Assembly (NCBI RefSeq): GCF_038967635.1
Contig: NZ_CP152413.1
Span: forward strand, 8,498,001-8,562,000
Source of the DNA: Bradyrhizobium sp. B124
GTDB lineage: Bacteria; Pseudomonadota; Alphaproteobacteria; Rhizobiales; Xanthobacteraceae
DNA: 64,000 nt
Direction of reading: 5' to 3'
Position numbers and translations under genes: made by a program. Numbering within the stretch: the first letter of the stretch is position 1; the number at the start of each line of letters is the position of its first letter. Under the pieces are notes generated by a model. The model was not told where the DNA came from, did no database searches, and saw only the letters and a program-made list of their open reading frames with translations. Positions 54,226 through 63,000 of the stretch are shown in pieces.

Positions 54226-55824
54226 CTATTCACCTTGTTTGGTCGCCCAGTAGAGCAGCACCTGGTTGTCTGCGCGCTGGGTCAATTTGACCTTCTTTGA
54301 CACGCCCCACACCAGCGGTTGCTGATGCAGCGGAATGTAGCCGTAATCCTTGATGACGATCTCGTAGGCTTGCTTGATCAACTGGTCGCGCTTGGCAGTG
54401 TCAGTCTCGACCAGAACCTTGTCGGCGAGCGCGTCGACTTCCTTGTTGCAGTAACCGCCGAGATTGGCTTCGCCTCGGGTGGAGTCCTTCGGGTCGTCGC
54501 GGCAGCCGAGGATGTCGTGCAGCACGTTGTGGGAATCCGATGTCGCAGGCGTCCAGCCCAGCATGAACAACGAGGTCTGGTAGCCGCCGGGCTTCAGCAC
54601 CTTGGCGAAATACTGTGCCTTCGGCTGCGCCAGCAGGTTCACCTTGACGCCGATGCGGGCCAGCATGCCGACCACCGCCTGGCAGATCGCGGCGTCGTTG
54701 ACGTAGCGGTCGTTCGGGCAATCCATCGTGACTTCAAAGCCGTTCGGATAGCCCGCCTCGGCCAACAGCTTCTTGGCGCCATCGGGATCGAGCTTCGGCC
54801 GGGTGAACTCCTTCGACAGCGGATAGAGTTCGGGCGCGATCATCAGCGTCGAGGGCGTCGACATGCCGCGCATGACGCGGGTCTTGATCAGGTCGACGTC
54901 GATCGTCTTGTAGAAGGCTTCGCGGACCTTGATGTCCTTGAACGGATTCTTGCCCTTGACGTTGGAGTACAGCAGCTCGTCGCGCGCCATGTCCATGCCG
55001 ATGAAGATGGTGCGGATCTCCGGCGCGGTCATGACGGTGGCGACGCCGCTGGAATTGACGCGCTGGATGTCCTGCAGCGGAACCGGCTCGATGACATCGA
55101 CCTCGCCCGAGAGCAGCGCGGCAACGCGGGTGGCGTCGGAGCCGATCGGGGTGAAGATGATCTCCTGGAGATTATGCTCGGGCTTGCGCCAATAGCCTGG
55201 AAACGCCTTGAACACGGTCTTCACGCCGGGCTGGTGGCTCTCGATCGTGAAGGGGCCGGTGCCGTTCTCGTGCAGCGCTGCGTAGCTCGGCGTGGTCGCG
55301 GAGGCCGGCGTCGGTGCGACGGCGTTGTTCTCCTCGCACCACTTCTTGTCCATGATGTACCAGCTATCCCACTGCGAGGTCAGGATGGGATTGGGCGAAT
55401 CCAGTGTCACGTCGACCGTGTAGTCGTCGACCTTGGTGAACTTGGCGTCGGCCGGGACATTGCTGAGGAAATTGGAGCCCTTGGCGCGGACGCGGTCGGC
55501 GGAGAACAGCACGTCGTCGGCGGTGAAAGGATCACCATTGTGGAATTTCACGCCCTTGCGCAGATGGAAGCGCCATTTGGTCGGGCTCAGCGTCTCCCAG
55601 CTTTCCGCCAGTGCCGGAATGATCTTGAGGTCCTTGTCGCGCGCGGTGAGGCCCTCGTAGACGTGGGCGTGGTGCGCGATCGTCGTGGTTTCCTTCAGCG
55701 TGTAAGGATCCAGCGACTTCAGCTCGCCCTGATTGGCATATTTCAGTGTCTGGGCCGATGCCGGCAAGGCAAGGGCAACCAGCGCGACGGCAGTCGCCGC
55801 AAACAAACTCCAACGTACCGACAT
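54226..55824 (-). CDS. ABC substrate-binding protein, family 5 (DppA/OppA-like), second operon
   Basis: This is a 532-residue periplasmic protein with a signal peptide (SVRWSLFAATAVALVALAL, then PASA-Q). The family-5 core starts TLKYANQGELKSLDPYTLKE, followed by FHLRKGVKFHNGDPFTADDVLFSADR. Two cysteines (DCPNDRYVNDAAIC) are typical of this group. The ATG at 55824 is chosen; an upstream frame extension lacks a ribosome site. It is the first gene of the operon that ends with gamma-glutamyltransferase, so gamma-glutamyl peptides or glutathione are plausible ligands. Confidence 0.94.
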   Translation of the reverse strand: MSVRWSLFAATAVALVALALPASAQTLKYANQGELKSLDPYTLKETTTIAHHAHVYEGLTARDKDLKIIPALAESWETLSPTKWRFHLRKGVKFHNGDPFTADDVLFSADRVRAKGSNFLSNVPADAKFTKVDDYTVDVTLDSPNPILTSQWDSWYIMDKKWCEENNAVAPTPASATTPSYAALHENGTGPFTIESHQPGVKTVFKAFPGYWRKPEHNLQEIIFTPIGSDATRVAALLSGEVDVIEPVPLQDIQRVNSSGVATVMTAPEIRTIFIGMDMARDELLYSNVKGKNPFKDIKVREAFYKTIDVDLIKTRVMRGMSTPSTLMIAPELYPLSKEFTRPKLDPDGAKKLLAEAGYPNGFEVTMDCPNDRYVNDAAICQAVVGMLARIGVKVNLLAQPKAQYFAKVLKPGGYQTSLFMLGWTPATSDSHNVLHDILGCRDDPKDSTRGEANLGGYCNKEVDALADKVLVETDTAKRDQLIKQAYEIVIKDYGYIPLHQQPLVWGVSKKVKLTQRADNQVLLYWATKQGE

Positions 55825-56245
55825 GTGATCCCGCGTCCCCGTTTTTGTCCGCCGGCTGCTTTGTCCGGCTGGTATTATTGATGCATGTTGCCAGAGTTTA
55901 CCGGCCGCGCAAGCGCGATTTCCCAAAGGGTTAATCGGTTCGCGCGGGTGCGGCGCAATGAATGCGCAAGGAGAGTAGGCGGTCGGTGCGGGCGCGTGAC
56001 ATTCGACTTTCGGAGTGCCACTTGCCGATCACCGGAATGATCGCCGGCGAGCCGGCAGATGCCGGTCCCGCCAAGCGGTTTGGAGCGGTCGCTCCAAACG
56101 GTTTGGAGCCGTCGTTCCAAACGGTTTGGTTGACCATAACGGATGATTGAGGCCGACTATCCATCGGGGCAGGTACGGCTCGCTTGCGTGACCGGCCCCG
56201 TCCCGGCGATACTAAGGCGGGCCAGGCGCATTTGAGGAGGCGGAT
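55825..56245. other. Divergent 421-base intergenic region
   Basis: This gap separates the second dipeptide-type operon (minus) from the lipid cluster (plus). It holds the palindrome array at 56071-56129. A 62-codon open frame (55962-56150) runs through the array and has no support. Apart from a possible TTGACC -35 element at 56130-56135, I see no other structure. Confidence 0.6.
56071..56129. promoter_or_regulatory. Operator array: three CCAAACGGTTTGG palindromes at 23-bp spacing
   Basis: The 13-base palindrome occurs at 56071-56083 (one mismatch, CCAAGCGGTTTGG), 56094-56106 and 56117-56129. Consecutive copies are 23 bases apart, about two helical turns, and the 10 bases between copies (AGCGGTCGCT and AGCCGTCGTT) are themselves near-palindromic. 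The last copy abuts a TTGACC -35-like element. This is the pattern of a cooperative dimeric repressor. No regulator gene is adjacent. Confidence 0.75.
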
Positions 56246-56500
56246 ATGAAGGTCAACGTCGAGATAGATTGTACGCCCCTTGAAGCGCGGCAGTTCTTCG
56301 GCCTGCCGGACGTGGCACCGATGCAGAACGCGGTGATGGACAGGCTGCAGCAGCAGATGCTGTCGAACATCGAGAAGGTTTCGCCGGAAGCGTTGCTGCA
56401 AAGCTGGTTCACTTTCGATCCCAAGCTCGCCGAGCGCTTCCAGGACATGTTCGTGACGATGGCCGGCCTCGGCGGCATGGGCAAAAAGGACAAGAAATAG
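56246..56500 (+). CDS. DUF6489-family small protein
   Basis: This is an 84-residue protein with GAGGAGGCGG just before the ATG. It is predicted to be mostly helical (MQNAVMDRLQQQMLSNIEKVSPEALLQSWF) with a glycine-methionine linker and a lysine-rich tail (GLGGMGKKDKK). I recall this as a domain of unknown function found near polyester or lipid genes in alphaproteobacteria. It has some resemblance in size and composition to small phasin-like proteins, which is a guess. Its stop overlaps the next start by one base. Confidence 0.8.
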   Translation: MKVNVEIDCTPLEARQFFGLPDVAPMQNAVMDRLQQQMLSNIEKVSPEALLQSWFTFDPKLAERFQDMFVTMAGLGGMGKKDKK

Positions 56501-57300
56501 TGGCGGCCGCGAAAGGGAGCGTTGATGCGGCCGAACGCCGGTTGCGTCCACCCAGCCTGTTGCTGATGCTGGCGGAAGCGCGCGGCGTGCTCGAGCTGAA
56601 TTCGAGCCTGCTGCTGTCGCCGCTGCTGATGCAGGCGCCGAAGGGCGACGGTCATCCGGTGCTGGCGCTGCCCGGCTTCCTCGCCAGCGACCTTTCGATG
56701 GCGCCGATGCGGCGCTATCTGAAGGAGCTCGGCTATGACGCCTACGCCTGGAACATGGGCCGCAATTTCGGCGGCATCTCCAGCAGGCGGACTGCGCTGC
56801 GCGACCTGCTGAAACGCGTCCATGAGGCGTCGGGGCGCAAGGTCTCGATCATCGGCTGGAGCCTCGGCGGCGTCTATGCGCGCGACCTGGCGTCGCAGAT
56901 GCCTGAGCTGGTGCGCTCCATCATCACGCTGGGCAGCCCGTTCGCCGACGATATCCGCGCCACCAATGCGACCCGGCTGTACGAGCTGCTGTCCGGCGAG
57001 GGGGTGGACGATATTCCCGAGATTCGTGCGGCGATCGCCGGCGACATGCCGGTGCCGGCAACCTCGATCTATTCCCGCACCGACGGCATTGTGAACTGGC
57101 GGACCTCGCGGGTGCGGCCGTCGGCGACTGCCGAGAACGTCGAGGTGCACTTCGCCAGCCACCTCGGCCTCGGCGTCAACCCCGCGGCGCTGTGGGCGAT
57201 CGCGGACCGGCTGGCGCAGCCGGAAGGCGAGTTCCGGCATTTTGGCCGCTCGGGCCCCTTTGCCATTGCCTATGGGCCGGCAGAACAGGCACTATCCTGA
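56500..57300 (+). CDS. Alpha/beta hydrolase (lipase/esterase-like)
   Basis: This 266-residue alpha/beta-hydrolase has the nucleophile elbow GWSLGG with S121, an oxyanion region at VLALPGFLASDLSM, a probable acid in SRTDGIVNW and a histidine in SHLGLGVNP. The DLSMAPMRRYLKELGYDAYAWNMGRN segment is like the triacylglycerol-lipase LipA/LIP family. The GTG start at 56500 overlaps the preceding stop. It has no signal peptide, so it should act on intracellular acylglycerols or esters, consistent with the acyltransferase that follows. Confidence 0.9.
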   Translation: MAAAKGSVDAAERRLRPPSLLLMLAEARGVLELNSSLLLSPLLMQAPKGDGHPVLALPGFLASDLSMAPMRRYLKELGYDAYAWNMGRNFGGISSRRTALRDLLKRVHEASGRKVSIIGWSLGGVYARDLASQMPELVRSIITLGSPFADDIRATNATRLYELLSGEGVDDIPEIRAAIAGDMPVPATSIYSRTDGIVNWRTSRVRPSATAENVEVHFASHLGLGVNPAALWAIADRLAQPEGEFRHFGRSGPFAIAYGPAEQALS

Positions 57301-57358
57301 CCGAACGACGAGAAGCGCCGCCAAGGCGCCCGCGTGAGTTGGCTCTCGGGAGGAGATC

Positions 57359-58909
57359 ATGAGCGACGCCAAAAAGCTGTCCTCGCTGGACGCATCGTTT
57401 CTGTATCTGGAAACGCCGGAAATGCCGATGCATGTCGGCAGCATGGCGATCTTCCGGCTGCCCGACGGCTACAAGGGCGACTTCTTCGAGGAGTTCAAGG
57501 CGATGATCGCCTCGCGGCTGCACATTGCGCCGATCCTCAAGGCGCGTCTGCAGAAGGCGCCGCTCGACATCGATCATCCGTCCTGGGTCGAGGACGACCA
57601 GTTCGACATCGACCGCCACATCTTCCGCGCCAGCCTGCCCGCGCCGCACGACCGCGCGACGCTGGAGCGCATCGTCGGCTGGATGCACGCCAAGCTGTTG
57701 AACCGCGCCCGCCCGCTCTGGGAGTTCTACGTCTTCGAGGGCATGAAGGACAACGAGATCGGGCTTTATTCCAAGATGCACCACGCCTGCATCGACGGCG
57801 GCGCCGGCGCGGCGCTGACCAGCATGATCTACGACCTCACGCCGGTGCCCCGGCAGATCGAGCCGCCAAGCGCGAAAAAGGTCGCGCAGGAGCCGCGCGA
57901 CATCGCGGCCAATTTGATCGACGCCTATCAGCAGCTCTGGACCCAGCCGTTCGAGGCGGCCGCCACCGCACAGAAGAGCCTGGAGCTGCCGCGCTCCGGC
58001 AAGAGCGACCTCGGCTCGATCCTGTTCGACAATGCCATGTTCCAGATCGAGAGCGCGGTGAAGTTCGCCGGCGCCATGCCGACCGTGCTCAAGAGCCTGT
58101 CCGACGTCGTCGCCAAGATCGCCGATCCGAGGTCGCGCGAGAGTCTGCAGGCGATGTCCTCGCCGCCGACCATCCTCAACAAGGCGATCTCGTCGGAGCG
58201 CAGCTTTGCCGGCACCTCGATCTCGCTGTCGCGCGCCAAGGCGCTGGCGAAGGCCTCGGGCGGCAAGCTCAACGACGTCGTGCTGGCGCTCGCCTCCGGC
58301 GTGGTGCGGCGCTATCTGATCAGCCAGGGCGCGCTGCCGAACAAGTCGCTGACGGCCGGCGTGCCGATCTCGCTGCGCGAGGAAGGCAACGCCGAATCCA
58401 ACAACCAGGTGTTCGGCATGATCTGCTCGATCGCGACCGACGTCGAGGACCCGAAGAAGCGGCTCGAGACCATCATCGCGCAATCCACCAAGTCCAAGGA
58501 GATGTCGCATCCGCTGCGCGCCCTGGTGCCGCAGGTCTCCAACATCTCGCTGCTCGGCGCACCGATCCTGGTGCAGGTCATGGCGCTGCTCTACAGCCGC
58601 TCCGACCTGTCCAACGTGCTGCCGCCGGCGACCAACATCACGGTGTCGAACGTGCCGGGGCCGCGGCAGACGCTGTACGCGGCCGGCGCAGAGCTGCTGC
58701 ACATCTTCCCGGTCTCGATCTCGACCCACGGGATCGCGCTCAACATCACCGTGCAGAGCTACCGCGATCAGCTCGATTTCGGCTTCATCGTCGGTGCCAA
58801 CATCATTCCGCATGTGCAGGTGATGTGCGACATGCTGCCGCTCGAATTCGATGCACTCGAGGCGGCGTTCGCGCCGCCGCCTGCCGACATCAAGGGCGCG
58901 GCCGAATAG
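57359..58909 (+). CDS. Wax ester synthase / diacylglycerol acyltransferase (WS/DGAT)
   Basis: This 516-residue bifunctional acyltransferase uses acyl-CoA to esterify fatty alcohols or diacylglycerol. The catalytic HHxxxDG motif is H141-H142-A-C-I-D146-G147. The C-terminal half has the WS/DGAT blocks PTILNKAISSERSFAG, LNDVVLALASGVVRRYL, VPISLREEGNAESNNQVFGM and NITVSNVPGPRQTLYAAGAEL. GGGAGGAG precedes the ATG. Length is slightly above the usual 450-480. It belongs to an operon with a lipase-like hydrolase, an epoxide hydrolase and a P450 fusion, which points to neutral-lipid or modified fatty-acyl metabolism. Confidence 0.94.
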   Translation: MSDAKKLSSLDASFLYLETPEMPMHVGSMAIFRLPDGYKGDFFEEFKAMIASRLHIAPILKARLQKAPLDIDHPSWVEDDQFDIDRHIFRASLPAPHDRATLERIVGWMHAKLLNRARPLWEFYVFEGMKDNEIGLYSKMHHACIDGGAGAALTSMIYDLTPVPRQIEPPSAKKVAQEPRDIAANLIDAYQQLWTQPFEAAATAQKSLELPRSGKSDLGSILFDNAMFQIESAVKFAGAMPTVLKSLSDVVAKIADPRSRESLQAMSSPPTILNKAISSERSFAGTSISLSRAKALAKASGGKLNDVVLALASGVVRRYLISQGALPNKSLTAGVPISLREEGNAESNNQVFGMICSIATDVEDPKKRLETIIAQSTKSKEMSHPLRALVPQVSNISLLGAPILVQVMALLYSRSDLSNVLPPATNITVSNVPGPRQTLYAAGAELLHIFPVSISTHGIALNITVQSYRDQLDFGFIVGANIIPHVQVMCDMLPLEFDALEAAFAPPPADIKGAAE

Positions 58910-58920
58910 GAATCCTGTCA

Positions 58921-59916
58921 ATGATCGAAATGCCACCGCTGCAGTTCGCCGAGACCAACGGCATCCGCATGGGGTTTTACGAAGCTGGCCCCAAGACCGA
59001 CACGCCGCCCGTGGTGTTGTGCCACGGCTGGCCAGAACTGGCGTTCTCCTGGCGCCACCAGATCAAGGCGCTGGGTGAGGCCGGCATCCGGGTGATTGCG
59101 CCCGATCAGCGCGGCTATGGCGCGACCGACCGGCCGGAACCGGTCGAAGCCTATGATATGGAGCACCTGACCGGCGATCTGGTCGGCCTGCTCGACCATC
59201 TCAAGATCGACAAGGCGATCTTCGTCGGCCACGACTGGGGCGGCTTTGTCGTCTGGCAGATGCCGCTCAGGCATCCGTCGCGGGTTGCCGGCGTCGTCGG
59301 CGTCAACACGCCGCATTTGAACCGCGCGCCGATGGATCCGATCGCGCTGTTCCGCCAGCGCTTCGGCGACCAGATGTACATCGTCCAGTTCCAGGATCCG
59401 GCGCGCGAGCCCGACCGCATCTTCGGCAGCCGCGTGGAGCAGACCTTCGACGCCTTCATGCGCAAGCCGGCGGCCCGCCCCGCAGGCACGCCGGAGGAAC
59501 AGCCGATCGCCGGCGTCGGCGCCTCGGCGCGGCTGAACCTGGCGTTCCCGCAGATGATCGCGAACTACGACGCCAAGCACGATCCGCGGACGCCGATCTT
59601 GTCCGCGGATGAGAAGAAGGTGTTCGTCGACACCTTCACCAGGACCGGCTTCACCGGCGGCATCAACTGGTATCGCAACTTCACCCGCAACTGGGAACGT
59701 TCGGCGGGGCTGGACCACAATGTGCGGGTGCCGTCGCTGATGATCATGGCCGAGAACGACGCGGTGCTGCCGCCCTCGGCGGCCGACGGCATGGAGAAGC
59801 TGGTGCCGGACCTCGAAAAATATCTGGTCCACGACAGCGGCCATTGGACGCAGCAGGAAAAGCCGGACGAGGTCAGCGCCAAGCTGATCGAGTGGCGTAA
59901 GCGAAAATTCGGCTAG
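58921..59916 (+). CDS. Epoxide hydrolase-type alpha/beta hydrolase
   Basis: This 331-residue enzyme has the soluble epoxide hydrolase pattern: HGWP oxyanion motif (35-38), aspartate nucleophile D105 in GHDWGG, cap tyrosines Y153 and Y251 (NWYRNF) that would polarise the epoxide, acid D280 (MAENDAVLP) and H308 in DSGHWTQQ. An aspartate instead of serine separates it from esterases; a haloalkane dehalogenase would have a tryptophan pair instead. AGGAAT precedes the ATG. It lies 11 bases after WS/DGAT and upstream of the P450 fusion, so epoxy fatty acids made by the P450 are a natural substrate. Confidence 0.9.
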   Translation: MIEMPPLQFAETNGIRMGFYEAGPKTDTPPVVLCHGWPELAFSWRHQIKALGEAGIRVIAPDQRGYGATDRPEPVEAYDMEHLTGDLVGLLDHLKIDKAIFVGHDWGGFVVWQMPLRHPSRVAGVVGVNTPHLNRAPMDPIALFRQRFGDQMYIVQFQDPAREPDRIFGSRVEQTFDAFMRKPAARPAGTPEEQPIAGVGASARLNLAFPQMIANYDAKHDPRTPILSADEKKVFVDTFTRTGFTGGINWYRNFTRNWERSAGLDHNVRVPSLMIMAENDAVLPPSAADGMEKLVPDLEKYLVHDSGHWTQQEKPDEVSAKLIEWRKRKFG

Positions 59917-59917
59917 G

Positions 59918-60050
59918 CGTCATCCTGAGGTGCGCGCCGGCTTCGGCGCGCCTCGAAGGATGAGAGGGACTGGAGCAAGCGGCCATCCTTCGAGACGCGC
60001 GCGGTGCGCGCTCCTCGAGCAATAACGGCTAAGCCGTTATGCAGGGATGA
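59918..60050. repeat. Palindromic intergenic repeat, family E (copy 2), interrupted by a small palindrome
   Basis: The arms match the copy at 41668 (CGTCATCCTGAGGTGCG... and GCGCTCCTC...GGGATGACG), but the right arm is split by about 26 extra bases. These contain ATAACGGCT-A-AGCCGTTAT (60022-60040), a perfect 9-bp palindrome. It lies between the epoxide hydrolase and the P450 gene and starts two bases after the hydrolase stop. Confidence 0.85.
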
Positions 60051-60076
60051 CGGCGTAGTGAGGGGGCACTTCGAAT

Positions 60077-63000
60077 ATGGCGTCCGGCAACAGACTGAGT
60101 CCGATTCCGCATCCACCGACGAAGCCGGTGGTCGGCAACATGCTGTCGCTGGATTCGAACGCGCCGGTGCAGCATCTGGTCAAGCTCTCCAAGGAGCTCG
60201 GACCGATCTTCTGGCTCGACATGATGGGTGCGCCGATCGTGATCGTCTCCGGTCACGATCTGGTCGACGAGCTCTCGGACGAGAAGCGCTTCGACAAGGC
60301 GGTACGCGGCTCGCTGCGCCGGGTGCGTGCGGTCGGCGGCGACGGGCTGTTCACCGCCGACACCAAGGAGCCGAACTGGAGCAAGGCGCACAACATCCTG
60401 ATGCAGCCGTTCGGCAACCGCGCCATGCAGTCGTATCACCCGAGCATGGTCGATATCGCCGAGCAGCTCGTCAAGAAATGGGAGCGCCTCAATGCCGACG
60501 AGGAGATCGAGGTCGTCCACGACATGACGGCGCTGACCCTCGACACCATCGGGCTCTGCGGCTTCGACTACCGCTTCAATTCGTTCTACCGCCGCGACTA
60601 CCACCCTTTCGTGGAATCGCTGGTGCGCTCGCTCGAAACCATCATGATGACCCGCGGCCTGCCGCTCGAGGGTCTGTGGATGCAGAAGCGGCGCAAGACA
60701 CTCGCCGACGACGTCGCCTTCATGAACAAGATGGTCGACGAGATCATCGCCGAGCGGCGCGGCAACACGGACGTGACCAGCGACAAGAAGGACATGCTGG
60801 CGGCGATGATGACCGGCGTCGACCGCGCCACCGGCGAGCAGCTCGACGACGTCAACATCCGCTACCAGATCAACACCTTCCTGATCGCCGGCCACGAGAC
60901 CACCAGCGGCCTGCTGTCGTGCACGATCTATGCGCTGTTGAAGCATCCCGAGGTGCTGAAGAAGGCCTATGAGGAGGTCGATCGCGTCCTCGGTCCCGAT
61001 GTCGATGCGAGGCCGACCTATCAGCAGGTGACGCAGCTCACCTACATCACCCAATGCCTGAAGGAAGCGCTGCGGCTGTGGCCGCCGGCGCCGGCTTACG
61101 GCATTGCGCCGCTGAGCGACGAGACGATCGGCGGCAAGTACAAGCTGAAGAAGAACACCTTCATCACCATTCTGGTGATGGCGCTGCATCGCGATCCCAG
61201 CGTCTGGGGACCGAATCCCGACGTGTTCGATCCCGAGAATTTCAGCCGCGAGGCGGAGGCCAAGCGCCCGATCAATGCCTGGAAGCCGTTCGGCAACGGC
61301 CAGCGCGCCTGTATCGGCCGCGGCTTTGCCATGCACGAGGCCGCGCTCGCGATCGGGATGATCCTGCAGCGCTTCAGGCTACTCGACGTGCATCGCTACC
61401 AGATGCATCTGAAGGAGACGCTGACGGTCAAGCCCGACGGTTTCAGGATCAAGGTGCGGCCGCGCGACGACAGGGATCGCGGTGCGTTCGCCGGCAGCAC
61501 GGGCGCCGTTGCGGCCGCGCCGAAGGCACCGCGCGCACCGACCACGCGCCCTGGCCACAACACGCCGATGCTGGTGCTGTACGGCTCCAACCTCAGTTCG
61601 GCCGAGGAGCTCGCGACCCGCATGGCCGATTTGTCGGAGATCAACGGTTTTGCGACCCGCCTTGGGCCGCTCGACGACTATGTCGGCAAGCTGCCGGAGG
61701 AGGGCGGCGTCCTGATCATCTGCGCCTCCTATAATGGCGCGGCGCCCGACAATGCGACGCAATTCGTCAAATGGCTTGAGACCGATCTGCCGAAGGACGC
61801 CTTCGCCAAGGTGCGCTATGCGGTGTTCGGCTGCGGCAACAGCGATTGGGCCGCGACCTACCAGTCGGTGCCGCGCTTCATCGACGAGCAATTGACCAAG
61901 CATGGCGCGCGCGCCGTCTATCCGCGCGGCGAGGGCGATGCGCGCAGCGATCTCGACGGCCAGTTCCAGAAATGGTTCCCGGAGGCCGCGAAGGTCGCGA
62001 CCAAGGAATTCGGCATCGACTGGAATTTCACCCGCACCGCCGAGGACGAACCGCTCTATGCGATCGAGCCGGTGGCGCAGGGCGCGGTCAACACCATCGT
62101 GACGCAGGGCGGCGCGGTGCCGATGAAGGTGCTCGCCAACAACGAGCTCCAGAACAAGGAAGGTGCCCATCCGTCGGAACGCTCGACCCGGCATATCGAG
62201 GTCGAGCTGCCGGCCAGCCTGAAATACCGCGTCGGCGATCATCTCAGCGTGGTGCCGCGCAACGATCCGACCCTGGTCGATTCCGTTGCGCGCCGGTTCG
62301 GCTTCCTGCCGGCCGACCAGATCCGCCTGCAAGTCTCGGAAGGCCGCCGCGCGCAACTGCCGGTCGGCAACGCCGTGTCGGTCGGGCGGCTGCTCACCGA
62401 GTTCGTCGAGCTGCAGCAGGTCGCGACCCGCAAGCAGATCCAGATCATGGCCGAGCACACGCGCTGCCCGGTGACCAAGCCGAAGCTGATGGCCTATGTC
62501 GGCGACGACGAGGCTTCGGCCGGGCGCTATCGCTCCGAGGTGCTGGCCAGGCGCAAATCGGTGTTCGACCTGCTCGAGGAATATCCGGCCTGCGAGCTGC
62601 CGTTCCATCTCTACCTCGAAATGCTGTCGCTGCTGGCGCCGCGCTATTACTCGATCTCGTCGTCTCCGGCCGGCGAGGCGCAGCGCTGCAGCGCCACCGT
62701 CGGCGTCGTGGAAGCGCCTGCGAGCTCGGGACGCGGCATCTACAAGGGCGTCTGCTCGAACTATCTCGCGCGCCGCCGCGCCGGCGACACCGTCCACGCC
62801 ACGATCAAGGAGACCAAGGCCGGCTTCCGCCTGCCTGACGACAACGCCGTGCCGATCATCATGATCGGGCCGGGCACCGGGCTCGCGCCGTTCCGCGGTT
62901 TCCTGCAGGAGCGCGCCGCGCGCAAGGCAAAGGGCGCGACGCTGGGCCCCGCAATGCTGTTCTTCGGCTGCCGTCATCCGGAGCAGGACTTCATCTATGC

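Noticed and set aside
55962..56150. 62-codon ORF through the palindrome array
   Set aside because: It has no ribosome site, no similarity I recognise, and the repeats explain its sequence.
56246..56500. Phasin for polyhydroxyalkanoate granules
   Set aside because: Size and helix content are suggestive, but there are no PHA synthase genes nearby and the sequence does not show a phasin domain I can recognise.
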